Made by a program: the position numbers and the translations under genes | Shown here: positions 29,001-37,645 of the stretch, in pieces | Numbering within the stretch: position 1 is the stretch's first letter | Layout: each line of letters begins with the position of its first letter | DNA from: Streptomyces plumbidurans | GTDB lineage: Bacteria > Actinomycetota > Actinomycetes > Streptomycetales > Streptomycetaceae | Reading direction: 5' to 3' | Length of the DNA: 64,000 bases | NCBI RefSeq assembly: GCF_019857225.1 | Contig: NZ_JAFJSY010000039.1 | Coordinates: 1-64,000 of the forward strand | Notes under the pieces: generated by a model | What the model saw: only the letters and a program-made list of their open reading frames with translations | Databases searched by the model: none | What the model was told of the DNA's origin: nothing

Positions 29001-30242
29001 TCAGGCCGCCGCCGCCGATCCCCCCGGAGTGCGTGAACCCGGCCTGGGGGTGCGGGGCTTGAGTACTCGGCGGGCCTTGCGGGCTGCGCGGCGGAGGACT
29101 GTGCCGCCTGCGGAGTGTTCGCGGTAGCCGGGGAAGGGGCGGGCCTCGCGGGGTGAGGCGAGGTAGATCGTGTCGGGTATGCCCGCCGAGGTGTCGCGGA
29201 AGTGGGGGTAGGCGAGGTAGAGGTGGCGGCCCCTTTTCTCCAGAAGGGCCGCGGGCTGCTTCTTCGCCTTGATGAACTCCACGACCTCCTTGAGGAGTTC
29301 GGGCCGCTCCTCGGCGACGAGATGCAGCCGCAGCCGCTCCTCGACCTTGAGTCGGCGGGCGACGCCCTCGTCCCAGAACTGCTCCATCAGCGGCTTCGCC
29401 AGCTCGAACTTGTGCCGGCGCACCTTCTCACTGTCCTTGAGGTACCTCGGCCCGAACTGCGGCAGCAGCGTCACCAGGAAGGGCCTGATCATCAGCGCGT
29501 CACGGCGTTCCCCCGCCGGGACGTGCTCGGCTATCAGGTTCATCAGGGCGCGCGCGGAGTCGAAGCGCAGGGCGTAACCGCCGCTCTTCGTCACATGCTT
29601 GCCGTCCTCGCGGCCGACGAGGTAGTAGCAGGTGTAGTCGGCGAGCACGGACACCCCGCCCGCCCGCAGATACGCCTCCATCGTGAACAGCGCGTCCTCG
29701 CCGGTCCACAGGGACTCGTCGAACCGCATTCCGTGCTGCTCAAGGAACTGCCGGCGAAACAGCTTCTGCGCGCTCAGGGTGAACTTGATGTTCGACGAGA
29801 AGACGTCGGTGCGCTCCAGCGTCTTGCCCCACATCGACCGCGGCGGCTTGCGGTTGATGCCCTCCACCCGGCCGAGCACCACGTCCGTGCCGTTGCGGTC
29901 GCCCATCGCGACCATCCGCTCCAGTGCCTCGGGGCCGAGCCGGTCGTCGGCGTCGAGGAAGAAGACGTAGCGTCCGGCGGCCTTGCCGAGTCCGACGTTG
30001 CGCGGCCCGCTCGGGCCACCGGAGTTGTCCTGCCGGATCACCGTGACCGGCATGGACGCCCGCCGCGCGAACTCCTCCAGGTACTCCCCCGTCCCGTCCG
30101 TGGACCCGTCGTCCACCGCGATGACCTCGATGCGCTCCGAGTCGATGGTCTGTGCCTCCACGGACGCGAGGCACTCGATCAGATACGGCATCGCTTCGTA
30201 CGCCCCGATGATCACGCTGACATCAGGCTGCGCGACGGTCAC
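29001..30242 (-). CDS. GT2 family glycosyltransferase
   Basis: The 413-residue inverting glycosyltransferase starts with the GT-A fold VSVIIGAYEAMPYLIECLAS and continues with VIAVDDGSTDGTGEYLEEFA and the DxD-type YVFFLDADDRLGPEAL near residue 95. SLWTGEDALFTMEAYLRAG carries the acceptor-side ED pair. The C-terminal 150 residues are the helical extension seen in teichoic-acid and capsule glycosyltransferases, ending in a basic Pro/Arg tail. The GTG start has AAGGGGGAAAT before it. It is followed on the same strand by nothing for 0.7 kb. It belongs to the envelope-polymer block; donor sugar unknown. Confidence 0.9.
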   Translation of the reverse strand: MTVAQPDVSVIIGAYEAMPYLIECLASVEAQTIDSERIEVIAVDDGSTDGTGEYLEEFARRASMPVTVIRQDNSGGPSGPRNVGLGKAAGRYVFFLDADDRLGPEALERMVAMGDRNGTDVVLGRVEGINRKPPRSMWGKTLERTDVFSSNIKFTLSAQKLFRRQFLEQHGMRFDESLWTGEDALFTMEAYLRAGGVSVLADYTCYYLVGREDGKHVTKSGGYALRFDSARALMNLIAEHVPAGERRDALMIRPFLVTLLPQFGPRYLKDSEKVRRHKFELAKPLMEQFWDEGVARRLKVEERLRLHLVAEERPELLKEVVEFIKAKKQPAALLEKRGRHLYLAYPHFRDTSAGIPDTIYLASPREARPFPGYREHSAGGTVLRRAARKARRVLKPRTPRPGSRTPGGSAAAA

Positions 30243-30527
30243 ATTTCCCCCTTGGTCAAGGTGCATTTCCCCCGAATCCACATATTGGCTACCTGTTAGA
30301 CGGGTGGCCACTTGAGGAGGTTGCCTTACTGCTCGATTTTGGTGAGGTACGTCACAGGAGACACGGGCGGCACAAACCGCAGGAAAGGACAGACACCGGA
30401 AAGTACGCAGGAAGGGTGAGAGTTGCTCACGGGGAGGTCCGCAAAGCGGTAAGAAACGGGGAAGAGCTCGGCCCCGAGGATCGCTTCCTCGGGGCCGAGC
30501 TCTTCGTGCGAAGTGCGGAAAGGGCCG

Positions 30528-32657
30528 TCAGTGCTGCTTGGTGCCGTCCGGCTCCCCGGTCGCCGGCACCGGCTGCGCCGGCGACAGCTGGTCGGACAGT
30601 TCGTCGGCCCCGGGCGCACCGCCCGCGCTGCGGGACTCCTGGCCGAGGTTGCGCGAATGCGCCTTGAGCGCCAGGTCCGCCACCGCGGCATTGAACTGCT
30701 CGATGGACGAGGGCTCGTCCGGGCCGAGCAGATACTCCTTCAGCTCCTTGCGGTCCTCGGCCAGCGCGTCGGCGGCCGGATTGCGCACCGCGCTCAGCAA
30801 CTCGCCCAGTTCGGCAGCGCTGTTGGAGAGGATCACCGCGGCGCGCACGGCGGTGTTCTGCCGCTTGAACTCCTCCACGCCCAGCTCGGCGGAGTCTGTG
30901 ACGGCGTACGGCTTGCCGCTCGCGATGAAGTCGGAGACCACGGAGGAGATGTCGGAGACCATCGCGTCGCAGACGTTGAAGCAGTCGTACAGACGCGGCT
31001 CGGCGCCCGAGATGACGCGGTGCTCGGCGGCACCGAAGGAACGCCAGTACGCGTCGTTCCACTCGCCGCGCAACCGGGCCACCTCCTCGTGCCTGCCGAG
31101 GTCGACCACGCCGTCGCGGGTGGCCTCGGCCTCGTCGCCGCGGTCGCCCGCGGTGCCGGACAGCTCGGCGAGGCGGGCCTCGATCCGGGCCAGATCGCTC
31201 CTGGCCTGCTGCAGGGCGGCCGCGTCGGGGGCGAAGCGGGGGTCGGCGGCGCGCTCGGCGGCGGCCTTCTCGACCAGGGCGGTGATGCGCCGGTGCGCGG
31301 CGCCCGCCTCCTTGCTGACGGTGCCGGTGAAGGGGTGCGGCTTGTACAGGACACGGACCGGCGGGTCGGCGGTGATCAGCTTCTTCACGATGTTCTCGCC
31401 GGCCAGGACCAGCGAGGTGTTGCCCGGGTTGCCGTCCCAGCCCTCCCAGGTGGGCGCGTACAGCACGGTCGGGCAACGTCCGTCGGCGGCCGGGCCGTCC
31501 GGGGCGCTCTGCCGGGTCCGGATCGGCGCCAGCTGCGGGCGGCCGACCTCGACGATGTCGTCGTCACGGACGCCGACGTCGGCGATGGCGTAGCGGTCGC
31601 GGCCCGCGCGTCCGGCGGTCCACACCTCGTCGTACACCTTGCTGAACGGGTTGACGCTGGCCAGCTTGTCGCTGTCGCCGTGGCCGATGAAGACGTGCTT
31701 CATGGTGGGCACGCGCAGCATGTGGATGTTCTTGCCGACGTTGGCCGCGTACAGCGCGACGCGCACCGTCGACAGCTCCATGTTCATCAGGTGCACACCG
31801 CCGGGCACGCAGATCACGGGGGCGGTGGTGGGCGCCAGGTTCGCCAGGATGACCCGCTCGCGCAGGATGACCAGCGGCTTGGAGTCCAGCTGCTCCATGG
31901 TCTCCAGCCACATGTTGACCTGGTACGCCGAGTCCTTGGAGCCGGAGAAGTACAGCACCGTCTCGGGGCCGTACTCGCGCAGCCAGTCGTCGACGGCCGC
32001 GAGCACCTGCTCCGCGTTCGGCGGGATCTTGCTGCCGCGGATGTACGGCACCAGGGCGCCGACGTAGAGGCAGCCCAGGAACAGGGTGACGCCGATGCCG
32101 ATGAAGCCGGGCACGGACCACTTCATGGCCGCGGCGACCAGGATGCCGACAACGGCCGCGAGGTCGAGGTGGAGCATCTTCTCCGCGGAGCGGTCCAGCA
32201 GGAAGCGCGGCGGGGCGTCCGGAATGCGGATGCGCGACTTCAGATCCACGTTGCGGGTGGCGACCGGCATCCGGCGGCGGTTGCGGATCAGCGTGACCAG
32301 GGCACCGTGCGGGGCCTGCAGACCGTAGAACGCGATGAAGCAGGCGATCGCGCCGTAGTAGATCAGGTTGTCCGCGAACGACATCCGGGCCAGCAGCAGT
32401 ATCAGCAGCAGCTGCCGGATCAGGAAGCGGATGGACAGGCCGGCGCGGACCTTGCTGAGCCGGTTGACCAGGTAACTGCCCTTGCGGTGCAGATAGTGGT
32501 CCGCCAGATACGTGACGGCGGCCGCGGCCGCGAAGGCGTAGACGCTCGGGACGAGCGCGGCCAGCATGAGGGCCGGGAAGCCCAGCATCATGAGCGCCGC
32601 CGCGGCCAGCTCGGCCGCGCTGCCCACCCGGGCGACGCGAATAGCGGTGGATATCAC
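30528..32657 (-). CDS. TagF-like CDP-glycerol/CDP-ribitol glycerophosphotransferase with N-terminal membrane domain
   Basis: The first 200 residues of this 709-residue protein hold about six membrane helices (ALMMLGFPALMLAALVPSVY, FLIRQLLLILLLARMSF, GFIGIGVTLFLGCLYVGALV). The rest is a polyol-phosphate transferase: LYFSGSKDSAYQVNMWLE, KHVFIGHGDSDKLASVNPF near residue 320, VLYAPTWEGWDGN, VLYKPHPFTG and MVSDISSVVSDFIASGKPY near 570. An internal Ala/Arg/Glu helical insert (about 430-500) and a disordered tail are additions to the family. It should polymerise glycerol- or ribitol-phosphate onto a lipid-linked glycan at the membrane. The fused reductase/cytidylyltransferase upstream suggests CDP-ribitol as donor. 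Confidence 0.88.
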   Translation of the reverse strand: MISTAIRVARVGSAAELAAAALMMLGFPALMLAALVPSVYAFAAAAAVTYLADHYLHRKGSYLVNRLSKVRAGLSIRFLIRQLLLILLLARMSFADNLIYYGAIACFIAFYGLQAPHGALVTLIRNRRRMPVATRNVDLKSRIRIPDAPPRFLLDRSAEKMLHLDLAAVVGILVAAAMKWSVPGFIGIGVTLFLGCLYVGALVPYIRGSKIPPNAEQVLAAVDDWLREYGPETVLYFSGSKDSAYQVNMWLETMEQLDSKPLVILRERVILANLAPTTAPVICVPGGVHLMNMELSTVRVALYAANVGKNIHMLRVPTMKHVFIGHGDSDKLASVNPFSKVYDEVWTAGRAGRDRYAIADVGVRDDDIVEVGRPQLAPIRTRQSAPDGPAADGRCPTVLYAPTWEGWDGNPGNTSLVLAGENIVKKLITADPPVRVLYKPHPFTGTVSKEAGAAHRRITALVEKAAAERAADPRFAPDAAALQQARSDLARIEARLAELSGTAGDRGDEAEATRDGVVDLGRHEEVARLRGEWNDAYWRSFGAAEHRVISGAEPRLYDCFNVCDAMVSDISSVVSDFIASGKPYAVTDSAELGVEEFKRQNTAVRAAVILSNSAAELGELLSAVRNPAADALAEDRKELKEYLLGPDEPSSIEQFNAAVADLALKAHSRNLGQESRSAGGAPGADELSDQLSPAQPVPATGEPDGTKQH

Positions 32658-32827
32658 GGAGAACCTGCTCTGGGAGGGGGAGTGCCGGTTTTGTTCTGGA
32701 CTGCGCAGGGTGTGTAGTAATTCGACGGGTGTACGGATTCAGGCCCCTGCGAACGCCCGGTCAACGCAAACGCATTAACACCGGAAAGCAGAGGCCTGAA
32801 TAACGGAAGGCTAATTCCTGTCGAATA

Positions 32828-34324
32828 TTACACGCCGTCCTGTCGGTCCAGAACCGAGGCCAGCGCATGCTCGAACCCGGACGCCTTCGCCGCACCCGCC
32901 GTCGGGTCCTGCTGGCGGACGTCGATGACGTGGCCGGTCAGCTCGGAGAGCAGCACGTCCAGCGAGGTGCGGGCGACGGCCTCGGAGGAGAGCAGGCTAC
33001 CCGCGGGCTCCTGGCCGAATGCCTTGGTGCGCATGGGCGTGGCGGTGCGCTCCGGGTTGATGCAGTTGACCCGGATGCCGTCGCCGGCCCACTCGTCCGA
33101 CAGGGCCTGGGTGAGGTTCACCATGGCGGCCTTGGTCGAGGAGTAGAGGCTGTACTCGGCCCGGCCGCGGGTGTAGCTGCTGGAGGTGTACAGCAGCAGC
33201 TGGCCCTTGGTCTCCGCCAGGTACTTGTACGCGGAACGGGCGATCTGCACCGGCGCCAGGTAGTTGACCTTCAGCGCTTCCTCGATGGTCGCGTTGTCGG
33301 TCTCGGCGAGCTTGCCGATGCGCAGGACGCCCGCGGTGTTGACGACGTGGTCGATCCGGCCGGTCTCCGCGTACGCCTTGGACAGCGCGTCGTCGACCTC
33401 CTCCGGGTTCTCCACGTGGGTGCCGGTGGTGGAGCGGCCGAGCGCGTACACCTTGGCGCCGTAGGACTCGGCGAGCTCGGCGATGTCCTTGCCGATGCCG
33501 TACGAGCCGCCGAAGATCACGACCGTCTTGCCGGTCAGCAGCTCGCGGTACGCCGCCTCGTCCACCTGCTCGGGCGCGGCGGTCGAGGCCAGCTGGAACA
33601 GCTTGTCGGCGATGAAGACGTCGACGGGCTGGGTGACCTTCATGTTGTACTCGTCGCCCGCCACGACGTGGATCGGCACGTCCGGCAGGTACTTGAGCAC
33701 GACGGAGCAGTCGTCCGTGGCCTGGAAGTTGGGGTCGCCGGCGGCGACCTCGTAGGCCCGCTTGATCGTGGACAGCTTGAAGGCCTGCGGGGTCTGGCCG
33801 CGGCGCAGCCGGGAGCGGTCCGGGATCTCGGTGATGAACTCGCCGTCCTCGCCGTGCTTGCGCGTGACGATGATGGTGTCCGCGGACGGGATGGCGACGT
33901 CGACGGCCTGGAAGCGCTCGAGCGCGGTCACGCAGTCGTCGATGACGCGCCGCGAGAGCAGCGGGCGCACGGCGTCGTGGAACAGGACGTTGACGTCCTC
34001 GCCCTCGGCCAAGCCCTCGCCGAGGGCCTCGATGGCGCGCTCGGTGGTCTCGTTGCGGGTGGAGCCACCCTCGATGATCTTCTTGACCTTCTTGAAGCCG
34101 GCCTTGGCGACGATCTTCTCGATGTCGGGCACGTATCCGGGCGCCATCAGCACGATGATGTCGTCGATCGAGTCGGCCTTCTCGAAGGTCGTCATGGTGT
34201 GCTCGATGACTGCCTTGCCGGCGATCTTCAGCAGCTGCTTGGGGATCGAGAGACCCACCCGCTGGCCGGTGCCACCGGCCAGGATCACTGCGGTGGTACG
34301 GGGCTTGGCTATGTGCTGGGACAC
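32828..34324 (-). CDS. Bifunctional cytidylyltransferase (IspD/TarI-like)-short-chain reductase; candidate CDP-ribitol synthase
   Basis: Residues 1-240 are an IspD/TarI-type CTP transferase (TAVILAGGTGQRVGLSIPKQ, NVLFHDAVRPLLS, IPDRSRLRRGQTPQAFKL, QATDDCSVVLKYL, DVFIADKLFQL). Residues 260-480 are an SDR with GKTVVIFGGSYGIGKDIAEL, HVVNTAGVLRIGKL and catalytic YSLYSSTKAAMVNL. This order matches the Haemophilus Bcs1-type enzyme, which reduces ribulose 5-phosphate and activates ribitol phosphate with CTP, so CDP-ribitol is the best guess. IspD of isoprenoid synthesis is the alternative for the first half but would not need an SDR. The GTG start is preceded by GTAGGTCC. Confidence 0.87.
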   Translation of the reverse strand: MSQHIAKPRTTAVILAGGTGQRVGLSIPKQLLKIAGKAVIEHTMTTFEKADSIDDIIVLMAPGYVPDIEKIVAKAGFKKVKKIIEGGSTRNETTERAIEALGEGLAEGEDVNVLFHDAVRPLLSRRVIDDCVTALERFQAVDVAIPSADTIIVTRKHGEDGEFITEIPDRSRLRRGQTPQAFKLSTIKRAYEVAAGDPNFQATDDCSVVLKYLPDVPIHVVAGDEYNMKVTQPVDVFIADKLFQLASTAAPEQVDEAAYRELLTGKTVVIFGGSYGIGKDIAELAESYGAKVYALGRSTTGTHVENPEEVDDALSKAYAETGRIDHVVNTAGVLRIGKLAETDNATIEEALKVNYLAPVQIARSAYKYLAETKGQLLLYTSSSYTRGRAEYSLYSSTKAAMVNLTQALSDEWAGDGIRVNCINPERTATPMRTKAFGQEPAGSLLSSEAVARTSLDVLLSELTGHVIDVRQQDPTAGAAKASGFEHALASVLDRQDGV

Positions 34325-34507
34325 AGAGGACCTACCTTGGGGCGTCAGGGAACGGGGAAATGGTCCCACTTGCGGTTACCGCTGTGCAAGGTGAGCGCCG
34401 TCCGCTGCATATGTGCGCGCTACCTGGTATTCACCTCGCACCGCTGGTGACGCCGGGGCGTCCGTCGCGAGTTCCCGTGGAATTGCTGTGAGTAACTGCA
34501 CAGGCGG

Positions 34508-35704
34508 TCAGCGCCGCCGCAGCTTCTTCAGGCAGCGGTGGCCGAGCACCTTCACGAGTTCCACGGAGGACGTCTGGTGAACCGTACGCGCTTTGGCCGG
34601 GGCGGAGTGCCGCACCGGCACCCCGGCGGCCGCGGCGAGTGCTCCGTACAGGGCGTGCGCGGCCACCTCGGGGGCGATCCGCGGCTTTTCGGGCCGCTCA
34701 CCGGCGGATTCCGGCACGGCGGACAGCAGCGCGGGGTCGCCGAGGACGCGTACGCCCGTACGAGTGATGCCGTCCATCATCTCGCCGGCGATCCGGGCGG
34801 CCTCCTCGACCGCCCACCGCGGGGTCGAGATCTTCACGTCCTCGGGCGTGGGACTGCACGTGTTCTTCATATGCATGACCGCGCCGTTGCGTACGAGCTT
34901 GGAATACAGCTCGTCCGGCAGCTCATTGCCGCGGAATTCCTTGTTAAGATTCCGCAGCATTTCGGTCTCGGCGAGGGTAAGTGACCGATTCGCGGTGTCC
35001 GGAACGGGCTGCAGGAGATTTTCGGGCAGTCCGAGCAGCGCCTCGAAGGTGCGCATCAGCCGGTCCCGGTCCCGGTCGTCGACCACGACGACGGTGACCC
35101 GCTCCGGTCCGACCGCCCGCGCCCACCGCTCGACCAGCCGGTCGTGCCGGTGACGGCGCCAGAAGCTGGGGGTGGGCTGCTCGTACGGGGCCTTGCGCAG
35201 CATGTGCCGGAGCCAGTCCTCGTAGCCCATGCGCAGACCGTTCTGCACGTACTGCTGCCACTGCGAGGGCATGATCCGCGCCAGCGGGCGCAGGGTGACC
35301 AGGACGTGCACCCGGTCCCCGCCGAGCTGCTCGACGATCCGGGCGATCGTGGTGTCGTCCTCGGCGTCGGCGAAGAACTCGCTGCTGATCACGGCCGTGC
35401 GCCGGCCGGCCGCCCGCACCTGCTGCACCAGTCCGGCCCAGTGCTGCTCGGTGGGCACGACGTCGCCCATCATCGCGGGGCGCGCGACGGCGGCCAGGAC
35501 GGCCTCCATGGGGTGCCGGGTGGTGCCGGGGAACTCGACGCCGTGCGCGGGCAGTCGGTCCTGTGCCTCGAACAACGCGCCCTGGATCGCGGTCGTGCCG
35601 GTCTTGTGCGGGCCGATGTGCAGCAGCCGGGTGCCGGCGGGCAGCGGGGCGGGGCGGGCGGCGCCCTCCACCCGGGCGTCATCTTTCGTACAGTCGGTCT
35701 CCAT
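34508..35704 (-). CDS. Sulfotransferase-like protein
   Basis: The 398-residue protein begins with a PAPS-binding P-loop-like motif, RLLHIGPHKTGTTAIQGAL. It continues with AVISSEFFADAEDDTTIARI, VHVLVTLRPLARIMPSQWQQYVQ (the 3'-phosphate-binding segment) and VTVVVVDDRDRDRLMRTFEALLGLP. Sulfotransferases move sulfate from PAPS to hydroxyl or amino groups of glycans or lipids. It is co-directional with the bifunctional CDP-ribitol-type gene, with a 183-base AT-richer gap between them, and may decorate the same polymer. The acceptor is unknown. No signal peptide, so it acts in the cytoplasm. Confidence 0.82.
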   Translation of the reverse strand: METDCTKDDARVEGAARPAPLPAGTRLLHIGPHKTGTTAIQGALFEAQDRLPAHGVEFPGTTRHPMEAVLAAVARPAMMGDVVPTEQHWAGLVQQVRAAGRRTAVISSEFFADAEDDTTIARIVEQLGGDRVHVLVTLRPLARIMPSQWQQYVQNGLRMGYEDWLRHMLRKAPYEQPTPSFWRRHRHDRLVERWARAVGPERVTVVVVDDRDRDRLMRTFEALLGLPENLLQPVPDTANRSLTLAETEMLRNLNKEFRGNELPDELYSKLVRNGAVMHMKNTCSPTPEDVKISTPRWAVEEAARIAGEMMDGITRTGVRVLGDPALLSAVPESAGERPEKPRIAPEVAAHALYGALAAAAGVPVRHSAPAKARTVHQTSSVELVKVLGHRCLKKLRRR

Positions 35705-35811
35705 GGTCAGAGGATGGTAAGAGCCTCACGTGAGACTTACCTGAGAGAGGCCTGGGACGCTGATGAGCCCCAGGCTCCCGTCACTTCGCCTACGCGCAGG
35801 CCACCGCCGGG

Positions 35812-37362
35812 TCAGACCGGCTCGACGCCCGGACGGCCGTTCTCCACCCGCAGCCGCGCGAGCGTGCTCGCCGTGGCCTGCGGTTGCACCACCGTGTCCA
35901 CCACCCGCACCCGCGCGTCGATGCCGTCGCGGCGGATGTCGAAGAGGTGGTAGCCGCGGTGGGCGTCGATGAGCTTCCAGTGCGGGTTGTCCGCCTTCAG
36001 CGGGTCCCACTGGGCGTGGAAGGCGGCCTGGTCCTGGTCGCCGTTGCTGGAGATGGACGTGCCGACGAACTCGGCGCCCACGACCTCGGACTGCGGGTCG
36101 GAGTAGTCGGTCTTCAGGTCGCTGATCATCGTCAGATGGCGGTCGCCGCTGAGCACGACCGGGTTGCGGATGTCGGCGAACTCCTCCAGCAGGGCGTTGC
36201 GTTCGACCTGGTAGCCGTCCCAGGCGTCGTAGTACCAGAGCTTGCCCTCGCCTGGCAAAAGGTCGGTCTCGGCCATCATGATCTGCGAGGCGACGAGGTT
36301 CCAGCGGGCGGGCGAGTCGTGCAGCCCGTCCAGCAGCCACTCCTTCTGCTCGGCTCCGAGCATCGTGAGCGAGGGGTCCTCGGCGTCCGCCTGGCTGATG
36401 ACCTGGTCGCTGCGGAACTGCCGGGTGTCGAGCACGTTCAGGCGCGCCAGGCGGCCGAACTCCAGGCGGCGGTACATCTGGATGTGCGGCCCGTCCGGGA
36501 TCGCGCTCGCCCGCACCGGCACGTGCTCGTAGTACGCCTGGAAGGCCGCCGTCAGCCGGGCCACGAAGGCGTCGTGCGGCTGCTTGGCGGGGTCCTGCGG
36601 GATCTGTCCGGCCCAGTCGTTGTCCACCTCGTGGTCGTCGAAGGTGACCACCCAGGGCGCGTTCGCGTGCATCGCCGCCAGGTCGGGGTCGGTGTGGTAC
36701 TGCGCGTACCGGTTGCGGTACTGCTCCAGGGTGTACGGCTCCCCCGCGCCCTCGTGCCGCCGCGGCCCCGCCGACGACGGCGTGGACTCGTAGATGTAGT
36801 CGCCGACGAACAGCACGACGTCGGGATCCTGTTCCAGCATGTCGGCGTACGGCGTGAAATAGCCGTGCTGCCAGTTCTGGCAGGAGGCGAGGGCGACGCG
36901 CAGGGAGCCGTTGCGCGCGTGCGGGTGGGGCGCGGTGCGGGTACGGCCGGTGGGCGAGACCTGGCCCTCCACCCGGAAGCGGTACCAGTACGCGCGGTCC
37001 GGGCGCAGACCGCGGACGTCCACGTGAACGCTGTGCGCGTACTCGGGGCGGGCGTGGGCGACGCCCCGGCGCACCGGCTTTCTCAGCCGCGGGTCCTCGC
37101 CGATCTCCCACTCGACCGGGACCACGCGGTCGGGCATACCGCCGCCGTTGAGCGGGTCGGGGGCGAGTCTGGTCCACAGCACGATGCCGTCGGGCAACGG
37201 GTCGCCGGAGGCGATCCCGAGGCTGAACAGCCCGTCGGGCAGCGTGGCCCCGGCCGCGCGGGCGGTGCCCGGCAGCCAGAGCACGGCGGAGGCGGCAGCG
37301 CCGAGGACGGCGGTACCGGCGGTCAGAAAGCGGCGTCGGTCGTGCGAGCTTGCTCCGGTCAT
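35812..37362 (-). CDS. phoD: PhoD-family alkaline phosphatase/phosphodiesterase, Tat-exported
   Basis: The 516-residue protein opens with a twin-arginine signal (HDRRRFLTAGTAVLGAAA, cleavage likely after TARA). The mature part has the PhoD layout: an N-terminal fibronectin-like domain (FSLGIASGDPLPDGIVLWTRL, YWYRFRV), then the metallophosphatase domain with VALASCQNWQHGYF, DVVLFVGDYIYE, WVVTFDDHEVDNDW and PVVLSGDRHLTM. PhoD enzymes use Ca/Fe and cleave phosphodiesters; the Bacillus one acts on teichoic acid. Next to wall-polymer genes this suggests turnover of the polymer or phosphate scavenging. A possible PHO box lies upstream. Confidence 0.93.
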   Translation of the reverse strand: MTGASSHDRRRFLTAGTAVLGAAASAVLWLPGTARAAGATLPDGLFSLGIASGDPLPDGIVLWTRLAPDPLNGGGMPDRVVPVEWEIGEDPRLRKPVRRGVAHARPEYAHSVHVDVRGLRPDRAYWYRFRVEGQVSPTGRTRTAPHPHARNGSLRVALASCQNWQHGYFTPYADMLEQDPDVVLFVGDYIYESTPSSAGPRRHEGAGEPYTLEQYRNRYAQYHTDPDLAAMHANAPWVVTFDDHEVDNDWAGQIPQDPAKQPHDAFVARLTAAFQAYYEHVPVRASAIPDGPHIQMYRRLEFGRLARLNVLDTRQFRSDQVISQADAEDPSLTMLGAEQKEWLLDGLHDSPARWNLVASQIMMAETDLLPGEGKLWYYDAWDGYQVERNALLEEFADIRNPVVLSGDRHLTMISDLKTDYSDPQSEVVGAEFVGTSISSNGDQDQAAFHAQWDPLKADNPHWKLIDAHRGYHLFDIRRDGIDARVRVVDTVVQPQATASTLARLRVENGRPGVEPV

Positions 37363-37488
37363 CGGCTGACTCCCTTGCCTCGCAGGCCAGTTGGACACGT
37401 GAAAGCTCACGCAGCCGGACGGTCCACGGGCTGAACGCAAGCCTTCGCGTGCATGACAAATGAGCAGACAACGAGAGACCCGTTGCGA

Positions 37489-37510
37489 CACAGGAACAAC
37501 GTGGATGAAC
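37489..37510 (-). promoter_or_regulatory. Possible PHO box upstream of phoD
   Basis: On the minus strand GTTCATCCACG is followed directly by TTGTTCCTGTG. The first 11-mer fits the GTTCAyCC direct-repeat unit bound by PhoP in Streptomyces; the second matches only partly. A further unit-like GTTCAGCCCGT occurs at 37426-37436. Confidence 0.4.
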
Positions 37511-37645
37511 GTGCTCTGGTCACAACGGGTCGCGTGTCGCCTCAATTGACGGGCATGGCGAGGATGTGCGGTAGGAGAGCTTCGAGCCGATTCTCGGGCT
37601 CTTGCGCCGGCCGCCGCTGACCGGCGGCCGGCCGCTCAAGACCGG

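Noticed and set aside
28493-29062. A 189-codon Pro/Arg/Ala frame in the 28.3-29.0 kb gap
   Set aside because: Overlaps the glycosyltransferase end, competes with frames on the other strand, and follows the degenerate repeats.
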